Of a stretch of DNA of 64,000 nt, positions 11,277-22,699 are shown one piece after another (the stretch's first letter is position 1; every line of letters starts with the position of its first letter). The notes under the pieces are model-generated. The model saw nothing but the letters and a program-made list of their open reading frames with translations. It was not told the DNA's origin and made no database searches. Origin of the DNA: Pollenia angustigena (Eukaryota; Arthropoda; Insecta; Diptera; Polleniidae); assembly GCA_930367215.1 (NCBI GenBank), contig OV884056.1, positions 256,397,127 through 256,461,126 of the forward strand, written 5' to 3'. Both the position numbers and the translations under genes were made by a program.

Positions 11277-11752
11277 TTAAAACGTACAAATACATATTGA
11301 GCCCTAATAGCAAAAATGATGTAACCAACAACATTTAAGATTTTTGTTTTTTGATGAATATCGATCATTTTTGATCAATTGCATCATCTCTTAAAATCTC
11401 ATATCTCTGGGAAGTACCGTTACGAAATAAGAGCAAAAGCAATTTCAAACGAAACCCTAGACTTGAAGCAAAAATATTTTAAAAAACCTTCTCCTGTAAA
11501 GGCCCAAATACATTGATGAGTATTTTCATCAAGCATTGTGGTAGTATTAGTGGAAATGTGTTTGTATGTGTCACACCGACGATGCTGGATGGAATATCAA
11601 ATAATTTTGATATGACGGCGAATATTACGTCAAGCACACGTACACGATGAATTCGCCGGCTGGACAAGCATTTGAAAAGTGTATTTGGGCCTTAAGATTT
11701 TATTTTTGTTGGTTACATCATTTTTGCTATAAGGGCTCGATATGTACATGAA
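11277..11752. repeat. Inverted repeat pair around a small MITE
   Basis: Arms at about 11280-11347 and 11693-11752 are inverted copies sharing GCAAAAATGATGTAACCAAC. The middle carries a separate MITE (11500-11692). Confidence 0.6.
11500..11692. mobile_element. Harbinger-type MITE with TAA duplication
   Basis: 193 bp with terminal inverted repeats AGGCCCAAATACA / TGTATTTGGGCCT and TAA on both sides (11497-11499 and 11693-11695). A 3-bp TWA duplication is characteristic of PIF/Harbinger elements. Family assignment is inference from the duplication length. Confidence 0.55.
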
Positions 11753-12169
11753 TCAGGAAAGAGAGAACATTTCATTACAATGCACATTGGGAGATGTCGG
11801 CCAAATCCGTAAACAATGTTATTTCTTTTCGTAAAGCAGTAAAAGTAAGTATGTCGTTAAAGTAGCTAAAGGCTGTTGCATTAACGTTTTTATATTTTTT
11901 TCTTAAATTTGTTCTATGTTTTCAATAATAGCTGTTGCTATTTCATATTTTTTTATGTGCGCTCCACGCATTGAAAACTTTTAAATCTTAAAGTTTCTTT
12001 ATCCGGGAATTCATAAAAATCGGGTTTTAACGAAAATAAAAAAAATTACGAAATTAACTACTCAATCAAATCTATAATCTACACTTTTAAGTAAATAATA
12101 TTTTTGTTGTCTTGTTACATTGTGTAATTATGTAACGGTTAAAAAAACGATAAAAAATATTTTAATTGA

Positions 12170-12245
12170 AAACCCGCAGCTGGTATTGAACTAGTCTATC
12201 AATGCGAGGGTTTGAGGTTCAATTCTCGCCAGAGACTCTGTTCTG
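12170..12245 (+). repeat. tRNA-derived SINE (family D), partial copy
   Basis: Contains GAACTAGTCTATCAATGCG followed by a B-box-like GGTTCAATTCTCGCC. It matches the head of the longer minus-strand copy at 49881-50036. It is a SINE head, not a functional tRNA gene: the acceptor stem does not pair. Confidence 0.55.
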
Positions 12246-12267
12246 TTTCACTACAACAGGTCTAAGT

Positions 12268-13600
12268 TACACGCAGAGAAAAAATATGGTTGGGCATGGT
12301 TACAGCAACAACACTATGTTTAATGTAACAATATATTGTTGTCGTACACAAATAATTGATATTTTTTATTAAATATCAACAATATTATAGTTACTGTAAA
12401 CATATCAATGTTTATCGCAATTATGAATTTCAGTATTGTTGACCGAAAAATAATTATTTTTTTAACAACTTAATTATGATAACTTTCTAAACATATTATA
12501 TTTCTCACAACCATATCATGATATTTAATAGCCATAACATGATAACTTTCTATTCATTTATCATATTATGTTAAAGATGCAATCAAACTATTTTTACTCT
12601 AATCATATTATGTTAGCGCCATTTGTAAAATAATTTTGAAGCAGTTGTGTCGTTTTTTTATTTGTGAGCGGTTAAACAATTAAAAGATAAAATTCCTTAA
12701 AAAAAAATAAGTTTAAAGAAACTAAAAAAATTAAAATATTAGCGGAGTTCATTCAGTGTTAGTGATTTAAAAGTGCAAATGCAAAATGTCGTCGTTATTT
12801 GTAAAATCCAACAACAAAACACACAGAGATTTCGTTGTATTTTTTAAAAGTGATACGGTATTTCTGTGGTTTTCATTGGCAACCGCGTATGTCTTAAAAC
12901 AAATTTTTCAGGAGAGCCGAAAAACCATTGTAGATCAAACTATGGGCTAGGTATTGCACTTTTTAAACTTTATCACTACGTTAAAAAATCGGAATTGATC
13001 CATCTTTTTTCAAACATTTTTAGAAACATGTAAAGAGCGTTTAAAATTATGCAATATCTCAAAATCGGAAAGGACATACGCGGTGGCCCATGAAAACGAC
13101 AGATTTAGCATTTGTTCTTTTGCAAGCCTTATATTGAACTCCGGTATTTAATATACATTAAAAAAAATTATAAAAAGCCACAAAATAAAAAATCGATCAA
13201 AAAATTTTTTATTTATTTTATATTTTTTTGACAGTTTGATTGCTTCTTAATTTATTATAATTAACCTGATGATAATATGATTACTTCTTAGCTTATTATG
13301 ATTAACATGACAATAATATGATTAATTTCTTAGCTTATTATGATTAACATGATAAAAATATGATTGCTTCTTAACTTATTATGATCAACATGACAATAAT
13401 ATGATAACTTCCTTACTTAGTATGATTAACAGAATACTAATATGATTAAGGGAAAAATATTAGTATGTCATATTACGAGTATATTTAGTCATAATATGAT
13501 TCAATAATTATCTTAATATGGTGACTACAATCATGAATCTTATCATAATATGTTGCTCTTAGAATATGTTTACCACAACCATGTTTTTTCTTAACGTGTA
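12268..13600. mobile_element. TIR element with internal 41-bp tandem repeats
   Basis: Left end TACACGCAGAGAAAAAATAT and right end ATGTTTTTTCTTAACGTGTA are inverted matches. A related terminus is seen at about 44608-44632. The interior is rich in ATATTATG and AACCAT motifs and contains five tandem units at 13238-13450. No transposase frame; no clear target duplication. Confidence 0.5.
13238..13450. repeat. Tandem repeat, about 41 bp x 5
   Basis: Five units, each reading roughly GATTACTTCTTAGCTTATTA then TGATTAACATGACAATAATAT, with a few differences per unit. Confidence 0.75.
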
Positions 13601-13820
13601 CTTTTGCTGGATTGTTAATTTAAAATATAATATATTTATATCTAATTTATAATTGTAAAGTTACAACTTAATAGATAAAACAAAACACAGTAACAAGTAA
13701 TAAAAAAATAGATAGAACGGTTTGAATTTATAATAAATTATTCAAATTCTTGTTAACCTTTCTGTGAAACCCTTCCTTACAACTCTTCCACTGAAATCCT
13801 TGGTACAGCTGACCCCTATG

Positions 13821-14380
13821 TTTTTTTACCCACACCACAATAGTGGAGAGGGTGTTATGCATTTGTGCTGATGTGTGTAACGCCTTAAAATAGTGATCCT
13901 AGACCCACCTTACAGCATACAGATCTACTCAGAATCACTTTCTGAGTCGAACTAACGATGTCCGTCCGGCTGTCTGGCTGGCTGTCCAAGTAACCTTGTG
14001 CGCAAAGTATAGGTCGCAGTTTTGGAGATAATTTGATAAAATTTGGGTCATAGGTTTTTATTGGCACGGTAGGACCACGAGGGAAGATAGGGGGAAATTT
14101 ATTCCTCTCAGAAACTATTAACCCGATTTTAATGAAATTAAAAACATAGATAGAACCATATCTATATGGACACATAAGCTATACAGTTTTTAAAAATAGG
14201 ACCACAAGGGGAGGCAGGGGGCAATTTTTGCCTCTCACAAACTTTCAAACCGATTTTCATGAAGTTTATAAACATAGATAAATTCATATTTACATGGACA
14301 CATAAGCATGATGTGTTTTTAAATACTGTGGTGTAGGGTATCATATGGTCGGGCTTGACCGACTATACTTTCTTACTTGT
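13821..14380 (-). mobile_element. Dispersed repeat B, near full-length copy
   Basis: On the minus strand it begins ACAAGTAAGAAAGTATAGTC, then a hairpin (TCGGTCAAGCCCGACCA), then GATACCCTACACCACAG, and ends with an inverted GTGTGGGTAAAA-type terminus. The layout (hairpin near one end, short inverted ACCCTCCACC-like tips) recalls non-autonomous Helitron-like (DINE/Helentron) elements of flies; this is inference. It lies directly downstream of the secreted-protein gene. Confidence 0.6.
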
Positions 14381-14451
14381 TTATATTAAAAAATATGGTA
14401 TGTTACATTGAAAACGAAAGCGATATTTAGTTCTTATTCCATCACAGACCT

Positions 14452-14640
14452 TTATACCGGATCACAGTATTTCCAGCTCATCTGCCGTGCGTTACGATGT
14501 CTTTCGTCGCAAAACCCACACAGCTTACAACATATTTTAATGCAGGTGCACCTGATGTCGGAGATGTTGAGGCCAAAGTTGTTTTTGGTACAATTGTACC
14601 AAGGATGACAATGAAGGAAAGATGTACGTTTGTCACACCC
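14452..14640 (-). CDS. Exon 4 of the secreted-protein gene (Cys-rich domain)
   Basis: Begins after GATAAG at the end of a T-rich tract; this is the only AG in a suitable place, and it gives the frame that continues from exon 3. It encodes GCDKRTSFLHC through KYCDPV-stop. It is visibly richer in G and C than its surroundings. An 18-bp perfect palindrome (TTGGTACAATTGTACCAA, 14585-14602) lies within it and is probably incidental. Confidence 0.7.
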   Translation of the reverse strand, partial: GCDKRTSFLHCHPWYNCTKNNFGLNISDIRCTCIKICCKLCGFCDERHRNARQMSWKYCDPV

Positions 14641-17600
14641 CTTATCGATGTATGGGACACGAACAAACAAAACAAACGCCAACATTTCAGTCCCAGATAT
14701 ATAGTTGAGGTTTTTGAAAATTTTCAGCTACATATGTAGATGCATAAATCCAAATTAGAACAGCTGTACTAACACTGAAAGAATCATTTACTTAATTTTG
14801 CTTGATACTCGTCCAAGCTGTTCTTATTTAGTAGAATTTTCTTAAATAAAAACCATTTTGCTTAAACCAAGCCACACATATATATATTTAGAATAAGTAA
14901 TTTTTGACTCGGACGAGAATCATGCACAATTTTCTTGGTTTAAGCCATATTGAGTCAATAATTATTTCCGTGAAGAATGGCACAGTGGGTCCAAGACAAT
15001 TTTTAGAGTAAATATTACTGGAACTCTGATTCTAGTGAGGCAACGCTGAAGTTAAATTTTTAAGCTGTAAAGAAGAATTTGTCCAAAATACTCACATTGT
15101 TCCCATCCACATAAACCGTGGCCACAACTGTTTCCGTCTTAACCACTACATCCTTTCCTTTACTTATGCCTGTATGTACTTTTTTTAAATAATCTGGGGG
15201 CCCATCCCCTGAACCTGTCCAAAAAAAATCTTCCAAATGCACTTCTTCACGTAATTCCGGATAATCATCGCCCAAGTCATCATCTACAAAAAAGAGCACA
15301 AATATTCCATTTAAAAGAAATTAATTCACCTGTAGCTGTGTATTTGAATAAAATTTAAATTTATATAAGTGTATGTTTATGTGTGTTACTATAGAAATTA
15401 TTATTTTTTTAGTATTTCGTGTATTATTTTCCAGACATTGTTTATTGACAAATCGTCTATTTGTTATAGTTGTTGCCAACGTTATAAAGATAGTTAGTTG
15501 TTATTTCATTCTTTCTTTCTGATACAAATTTGTTCTGAGTTTTCTTTTTTTTTAGTAAATAAAAGTTTGTTTGATCAATTTACTAAATGAGGTGTTGTTA
15601 ATACTGAAGATTATCAGTCATATTAGAATGATTTAAATACATGTAAATAAGTGATTTAAAACATTCAAAATTTTTTTAACTTATAATAAAATATATCAAT
15701 GTATATTCTATTCAAATACTTATTTAACTTAAAATTACTTAAAATAAAGACTTTTTATTAGCTCTGGTAGAAATAATAAATGTGATTGCACTATGGTTTG
15801 AAAGTTAATTATAATCTGATTCGCACCTTTTAATCTTATTGTAGTAGCACAAAAATTTCAGCAATTACAATTTAAAATTGCAACTATTTACAAATTTGCA
15901 TATTCCAAAATTTCTCCCCTTTCGTCTAAAATAAAGCTTAAATATACCTTAATGTGTTATAATAAATATCAATCGAACTACTTTTTTATTGAAGTGTTTT
16001 TGGTTGTATAACACAGGCCAACAAAAACCTGACATGTCGTCTGAATGTCCTACAAGTTACCTTTAAAATTAATATTGACCTTTGCTTATTAAAATTAATA
16101 AAAATTAATATTTATGCTTATTATAATTCTGTATTATATCGCTGTATCTATATTGTATTTAAATAAATAAAGGACATATATATATATATATATATATTAT
16201 AATTATTAAATTAAAAACATCTTTAAAATATACAAAAATTACTTCAAAATTATAAAAAAGAAACCCAAAAAATAAAAAAATAATATGACGAAAATACCAT
16301 GAATATAGCGAAAGATCGGATTTAAGATATCTCAGAGATAGACAAGTTATACCAAGGCTAAACATTAAATTTAAAAGCAATTGGTAGGACTTTTAGACAG
16401 CATATCAGATTTTTTAAATAAAGATAAATTCGCACGCTATGACGAATATGGTGAAAAACAGGGTCTTTTTAACTTTAAGCGAAGGTGTCGCAAAAATCTT
16501 AAGTGATGGAGAAATTCTGAGAACATATTCGGACTCAGTGTAACTCGAAACTGTAGAAATGTAAATGATGGTTCCAGGGTTTGGACTTTTTCAATTTTTT
16601 TCAGATTTCAATGTTAAATTATTTAAAATAATTGTTATGGTTATTCTAAACATAAATGCAAAGTCATTTTAAATGCCAATTAATTGATAATTATAAATAA
16701 CGGAAAATTTATTATTAGCATTTAAATACAAAATCAATTTCTAACATATGAGGAATTATTTCTGAAGCGACATTATTGTGAACCCAAATATAATATTTTG
16801 CGAAATTCCTTTATATTTTGCATAACTATACATATGGGGGATTTCAAATGACCCAATTTGTAAATCGATGTCTTCCGATTTTGCACCAAGCTTAGTCCTA
16901 TTAGATAGTAGTTTAGACACAAATTTTCAACAAGATCGGTCAAGATCTGAGTAAGAGGGGGTGAAATTTTGACATTTTCGCCATACATATGTTCTTTCTC
17001 ATCCATGTACCTTATTACCTATTGGTGTTAGCAAAATTTGTTCCATGTAGCTGCGATAGCTATTTGATCAATCTTCTGAAAATTGTTTAAATAACGGAAG
17101 GCATCCGTTATGGGACAGTACGCTCAGTGCTTTTTTGCGACCATTACTTTGCACCAGTGTTCGAAAATAAACACTAAATATCGTTCTTTAATGTTCGGTT
17201 CGGTAGATTTGTGGAAAACACAAACGCTAATAGTGTTTGTGTAGAAATTCATTAAAAACAAGTTAGAGTGCTATATTCGGCTGTGCCGAATCTTTGATAC
17301 CTTCCACCGACAGTTCGAATGTTTAAGGAGTAATATCTGTATGATGTTATTATTATCTTAAACTGTGGCGATTTGTTATTAATAATGGATTTAGGCGACT
17401 AAACTGTTTTCCGGTAGTAGGGTTTATATGGGGCCTAGGGTAAATTATGGACCGATCTTCACGAAATTTCACAGTCTTTTTCCCAGTTCTATAAAACTTT
17501 GATGTACCAAATTTTGTTATGATAGCATTATTTTTTACGGATTTAGGCGTACTAAACTGTTTTCCGGGAGTAGGGTTTATATGGGGCCCAGGGTAAATTA

Positions 17601-20600
17601 TGGACCGATCTTCACGAAATTACACAGTTTTATTTCTTGTCCTATAAAACTTTGATGTACCAAATTTTGTTATGATAGCATTATTTTTTACGGATTTAGG
17701 CGTACTAAACTGTTTTCCGGGTGTAAGGTTTATATGGGGCCCAGGGTAAGTTATGGACCGATCTTCACGAAATAACACAATTTTATTTCTTGTCCAATAA
17801 AACTTTGATGTACCAAATTTTGTTATGATAGCATTATTTTTTACGTTTTTAGGCGTACTAAGTTGTTTTCCGGGAGTAAAGTTTATATGGGGCCTATGGT
17901 AAATTATGAACCGATCTTCATGAAATTTCAAAGATTTATTTTTAGTTCTATAAAACTTTGATGTACCAAATTTTGTTATGATAGCATTATTTTTTACGTT
18001 TTTAGGCGTACTAAGTTGTTTTCCGGAAGTAGGTTTTATATGGGGCCTATGGTAAATTATGGACCGATCTTCACGAAACTTAACAGTTTAATTTCTAGTC
18101 CTATGTAACTGTGACTTGCCAACATTTGTAATGATAGCATTGTTAGTTAGGGTTTTAGGCTTAATATACTGTTTTCCGGGAGTAGGGCTTATATGGGGCC
18201 TAGGGTAAATTATTGACGGATCTTCACGAAATTTCACAGCGTGATTTCCAGTTGAATAAAACGAATTGTTGCGAAATCTTATATCATTCTGAGCATTTTT
18301 CCACCATTTATGTTAGTTTTTGTAACAAAATTATCAATTTTTTTTAGGTGGTGGTTCCACATTTTGATTCATAGCTCAGATCCTATTGAACCGATTTTGC
18401 TGAATTTCAATCCCAAACTGCTTAGGATAACTACAAGCAATTTGACACCAAGTTTGTTGATTTCTTTTGAGTTTTTCGAAAGTGAGCGTGTTTTCAACAG
18501 ACGGACAGACGGACAGACAGACGGACATGGCTAAATCGACTTAAAATTACTCAAGGACCCAGAATATATACACTTTATAGGGTCTGAGATGAATAGTAAA
18601 AAAGTTTCACACGGAATGACAAACTGAATATACCCTCTTCACAACTAATTGTGGTGGAGGGTATAAAAATAACGTTTCCCTGTTTGTCATCTTTCGAACA
18701 CAAAAATAATGCTGTTTTCATCATACTCAACAAATGATGAGAACATTAAATTCCGTTCGGTTTTTTTTGAAAATCCACGAACTTCAATGTGTTCGGTTCG
18801 GCTCGTTAATGTTCGTCGCTTTTTGCTGATAAAAAAAAAACCAAACATTTTTTACAAAAACAAAATACACACACGAAAGAAACATTATAGAACATTAAAA
18901 TATAATGTTTGTCTACAGTATCACTACAATTGTTCTGTTTTTTAACGAAGAACCGAACATTATATAATGTTCGGTTCTTTCTTGAAAATAGTTACGAACG
19001 GTATTAAGGTTTGTGTATGTTTACACAAACACTAAAAAAATAGATATCGTTCTTCGGTGTGTGAGCCGAACGCTAAATAATGTACTGTTTATTTTCGAAC
19101 ACTGCTTTGCACACAACGTTATATGGACAGACAACCAGTATAGTGCAGAATTTCTATAGTTTTCCTATACATTTTTTTTCTTCCATTTAATAAAAAAATA
19201 ATTAACTTGCATTTTTGCGTATCTTTTCAAATTAAACGATTTTAAAATAGTTTTTAATCGACATTGTCGATATGCACCACTTTGGCAAAAATGACAAAAA
19301 CGAAATGGAACAAAGAAACAAAATTAAATCAACAAAACAAAATGACAAAAGTTACCACAAAAAAACGTTTTTGGCGTCGAAATCGATTTTCATCACGCAC
19401 CTGATTATTTCAAATATGAAAAAAAATCACTGTAGAAATATATGAATTTTATAAATTGGATTTTAAATGATTTGCAGCCTGTATAATTAATGATAAGGCG
19501 TCGTTTTTTGTTTGTTGGGATATCAATAGAATATATTATTAAAATCTAATTGCTTTTCTAAAAAATCACTCACTTGTAACTTCCGAGGCCAAACAGAAAT
19601 AATTGGTAGATAAAAGTATGTCAAAAGTATCACAGCTCAGGTGACGACGTCATTTAAAACACTTATTTCCGAACTCAAAAGTTTTAAAATGTAAATAAAA
19701 CAAATAAAAAACTATAGACCTCAACTAACACAAGTCCCGTACGTATGAAGTGCTATAAGTACATATTTAGTTAAAGCTCATATAAAAGAATTGTTATCCA
19801 TATTCATCATAAACTGTATAAATCTCCTTAATATGTAAAACATAAAGACTTACACGATTTTTATTTTAAATATCAGTGAGATGGCTGTATATTTAACCAC
19901 TGGTCCCATATGGAAAGTTTCTAAAATTCCTTTGTCATTAAAGAAAAATTCTTTAAAGTATGCAAAACAAAAATTATTGCTTTAATCTTGATAACCCAAA
20001 ATGATAACATGTAGCAACATACCTGAAATCATATTTTTTTAACGTTTTTGCCATAAAGTTATCCAATAAATAAAATTCTCTAAATAATTTCGCTGCAATG
20101 AAAAAAGCTTGCTTACGATATCGCACCATGCTGAAGACTGTTTTTGGCGATGTTAATATTGCAATACGGCATTTCAACAATACACAGCCAACGAAGCAAA
20201 ATATTTGTTTCGAAAGAATTTTTTCAAATTCCAAAGCAATTTGGCAGCCAATTTCACCAGATTTAACGCATTTTTTTCTATTTTCTCTTCTTCAAGATTG
20301 AGTTTATTTAAATAAACCAGAAACTCTGGACTTTCAACTAGTAACGACTGAGCTATTGGAAGCTTATGCAGCATTTGTCGGTAAAAACCTTTAAATTCTT
20401 TTATGCATCAAAATTTGTGTAACTTTAGCTTGTTATTTTAAGTTGCCAAAATTGTTTACTTTCATTAATGCATTATAATATAATAGTTACCTTAACCACA
20501 GTCTACCTATGTCCGTCCGACTAGCTGGCTGGTTGTCCATGTAAACAGGTCGCACTTTTGGAGTTTATTTGATGAAATATGGAACATAGGTTTGTCGCAA

Positions 20601-21567
20601 GATCAAGCTTGTTTCGAATGATGAGAATCGGTCGATAAAACTGGTTCACAAATGTTTAACTTTTTGCCATAACCTCAAATTCTTTGTCCGACGATAACAA
20701 TTTTACGCTATCATATATCATATAAATTGTGTAATGACGTTATAAGTTGAAAGTTAAAGGTTTAAAGCAAAATATTATTTTTTTTTTTTCTTTTTAGCGC
20801 ATTCAAATAAAAGCTTGTTTTTTAAAAACACTTTTTACTTTTCATTTTTTAGCATTGAATTTGCATATAAGCGAATTTTTGTATATGCATTTCTCTTTTA
20901 AACGCACCAAAAGACGTGCAAATAAGGAAATACATGTTAGCATTAAAGGCTGTATTATAAATATTCTTTAAAAACATCTGCATATGATTGTTTTAATGTG
21001 CTAAATTTCCATTTCATATTATTGATGAACTGAAGTTTATTGTTGATGGGATAAGCTTTTTCTACGCGCATTTCACTGATTGCCAGATCGTCAGGAAACT
21101 TCATCCAAAGAAAACCTAAAGATATTATACAAATAAAACTGTAAAGCTAATAAGAATTATAAACCCCAGTTTTACTTGTAACAATTTTTATTTTATTTCT
21201 CACATTCCAATGGAAAAGTTTCTCGACCTGGCACTGGATAAAAAAACGATTTGGATAAATTTTGATTTGGGTCTGCTTCTGATTTAGTGCGCGATATATA
21301 AGTATTGTAAAAAATAACGCTTTAAAAAAAATATTATAAAAAAATAAGTCAAGTGTATAAAAATATTTAAAAAAATATTAATTTTTACAGTTAACCTTAA
21401 TAATAATTATTATTTAACAAAAAAATACATACACTTGTGGTGTTCAACCTACCATGACTTATCTGTATTAACGGCAAACCAACTTCCACAGCGCGACAAT
21501 TATTGGAGAATTTCAATAGTAATCCCCAAATTACAATTAAAGCTTTCACAATTTTTTTGGAAATCAT
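14452..21567 (-). CDS. Secreted protein with ten-cysteine C-terminal domain, 4 exons
   Basis: Reconstructed on the minus strand as exon 1 21453-21567, exon 2 21204-21278, exon 3 15096-15283, exon 4 14452-14640. Introns 1 and 2 are phase 1, intron 3 is phase 0. Donors are G|GTAGGT, T|GTGAGA, T|GTGAGT; acceptors CAG|A, TAG|A, AAG|G. The joined frame is 188 residues with no stop. Residues 1-27 form a signal peptide (lysines, then ALIVIWGLLLKF). The middle is acidic (YDDDLGDDYPELREE). The last 62 residues hold ten cysteines (C-x8-C-x5-C-x13-C-x-C-x3-CC-x2-C-x2-C-x14-C) and two N-glycosylation sequons (NCT, NIS). This fits a secreted, disulfide-bonded ligand or matrix protein, but I do not recognise the family. 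Retained intron 2 or 3 would give early stops. Intron 2 is 5.9 kb and full of transposons, so further phase-1 exons there cannot be excluded. Confidence 0.72.
15096..15283 (-). CDS. Exon 3 of the secreted-protein gene (acidic region)
   Basis: Preceded by a strong acceptor (TTTTTTGTAG) and ended by the donor GTGAGT. Reading through the donor meets a stop at 15060, so the longer open frame there includes intron. It encodes the acidic stretch and a GKDVVVKTETVVATVYVDG segment that looks like alternating beta-strand residues. Confidence 0.72.
15300..16785. other. Intron 2 sequence, no gene seen
   Basis: AT-rich intronic sequence with a TA microsatellite at about 16172-16197. No supported coding frame or shared repeat. 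Confidence 0.5.
16790..17085. repeat. Diverged single arm of the palindromic hAT foldback family
   Basis: Sequence such as ACACAAATTTTCAACAAGAT CGGTCA and GGTGTTAGCAAAATTTG matches the left arm of the palindrome at about 45028-45265 in the same orientation, with many differences. It appears to be an old solitary arm. Confidence 0.65.
17155..19104. mobile_element. hAT element with CTTTGCAC duplication, hosting repeat A
   Basis: Terminal inverted repeats are CAGTGTTCGAAAATAAACA and TGTTTATTTTCGAACACTG, a 19-bp perfect match. Exact 8-bp duplications CTTTGCAC flank it (17147-17154 and 19105-19112). A CAGTG-type tip plus 8-bp duplication is diagnostic of hAT. About 1.4 kb of it (17256-18669) is a later insertion of repeat A; without that it is about 540 bp, non-autonomous, with no transposase frame. 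Confidence 0.85.
17256..18669 (+). mobile_element. Dispersed repeat A with 153-bp tandem units, copy 1
   Basis: Begins ACAAGTTAGAGTGC, followed by a hairpin (TATTCGGCTGTGCCGAATC) and GATACCCTCCACC, and ends with the inverted GGTGGAGGGTATAAAAA. Between about 17384 and 18300 it holds six tandem units of about 153 bp, recognised by GTTTATATGGGGCCTAGGG spaced at 17421, 17574, 17727, 17880, 18032 and 18186. Central tandem repeats, hairpin and short inverted tips recall Helitron-like DINE elements. Short frames inside it are not genes. Confidence 0.75.
19113..20997. other. Intron 2 sequence; no gene seen
   Basis: AT-rich intronic DNA. A fragment of repeat B (TATGTCCGTCCGACTAGCTG and neighbours) lies at about 20500-20610. 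Overlapping small frames at 19974-20374 lie on both strands and show no family resemblance. Confidence 0.45.
20998..21190 (+). repeat. Dispersed repeat C, single copy
   Basis: A unit of about 190-210 bp with ATTGTTGATGGGATAAGC, CGCATTTCACTG and a tail CAGTTTTACTTGTAACAA. The same unit occurs on the minus strand at about 40290-40500 and in a tandem array at 57634-58548. It ends about 14 bases from the exon 2 donor of the secreted-protein gene. Confidence 0.7.
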
Positions 21568-22690
21568 TTTAATTATTGTTAGTCACAAAAATAACAGCAA
21601 TACCGAAATAAAAATGTAGCACTTTATTAATTTAAAGAAACTATGTTTGTAAGTATAAGCAATTGTGTTCTTTTTTTACAAAATTGTTCTACAATTGTTG
21701 ACGTCAAAAACTTACTGCATGACATAAAATGTCAGTGTCAGCGTAAGTGTTTGTAAATTGTTTCCTAGACTTAATTGCCATAATGTAAGCGCACCACTAA
21801 ATAAAAGTTAAGGCAGTGGAGGTGAAATTATAAACTTTTTCACATTTTTATATTACAAAGAAGAATAATTCATAAAATGTAATTCATTACGCTGTAGAAA
21901 CACATTTTTTACAAGAAAACACTTTGCAATTCATTGTGTGTATTTTATTATTAAACATTTTGCTATACGATTTTTTTCTTCAAAATACTTTTGGTTAAAC
22001 TATTTTATTAATTTTCTTTAGTTCTTTGTTTTTATTACACCAAAAATTTCACATTCTTATTAAAAGTATTTTTCCGTTTTTAGTTTGAATTCAAGTTTTT
22101 CTAACTCTCTCCGGCAAATGTTTTTCGAAAACTGATTTCCTCAATCATTCAGTTGTGCCCCTTCAGTTTGTTCGTTAGTTGGTTGGTTGGTTGATTGTGC
22201 CAGGTTGTTCGTTTGGTGGTGGTACTGTAATAATTTCCCAATAGTCTGACTTCCTCTTTGTTTAAACAATAAGTTTTCGCTCTTATTGTTTTTTTAGTTT
22301 AGAAATGTTCTCTGTTTGGGCCGTATTTAGTGTGGTCAGTTACCTGTGGCAACAATACAACAATATTTTAAAAATACAAACAAAATAAAAAAAACATGCT
22401 TGCAAATAAACAACAATAACTTTTGTTTAAATTGTATGTTTTGGTGGGTATTTTTTATTTTTTTATTAACTACTACCAACTTTAGTTTGTTTACCTTTTT
22501 ATGAACTTTTATATTCATTTTACTCGTTGAACGTAGTTCAAGTTCTTTATAAAATATTTTACAAATTCCATTATGACATGATTGTTTTTCCGCCAAAATG
22601 TGATTGGTTTAAAACAGAAAAAAAAGTTTTTTTTCAATTGTCAAGTTGATTTTCGGCAATTGTAATGGACATCTTTATAAAAGTGGATAG
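21568..22690. other. Upstream region of the secreted-protein gene
   Basis: Sequence 5' of the start codon at 21567, presumably holding the promoter and leader. A somewhat G+C-richer block at about 22100-22260, with GGTT-type repeats, could be promoter or leader, but I cannot place a start site. No frame is supported. Confidence 0.3.
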
Positions 22691-22699
22691 TATATAAAG

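Noticed and set aside
14585..14602. 18-bp perfect palindrome TTGGTACAATTGTACCAA
   Set aside because: It sits inside coding exon 4 and encodes part of the Cys-rich domain; there is no evidence for a binding site.
14497..14739. 80-residue plus-strand frame over exon 4
   Set aside because: It is antisense to the exon 4 frame that is linked by splice sites and phase to a signal peptide; its protein-like look comes from the G+C-richer exon.
15060..15095. Continuation of exon 3 to the stop at 15060
   Set aside because: A strong donor (GTGAGT) lies before it and the spliced frame continues in phase to exon 4, so these codons are better read as intron.
18310..18945. Small plus-strand frames near 18.3-18.9 kb
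   Set aside because: They lie in the tail of repeat A and the hAT element; the same text recurs at 38.9-39.2 kb.
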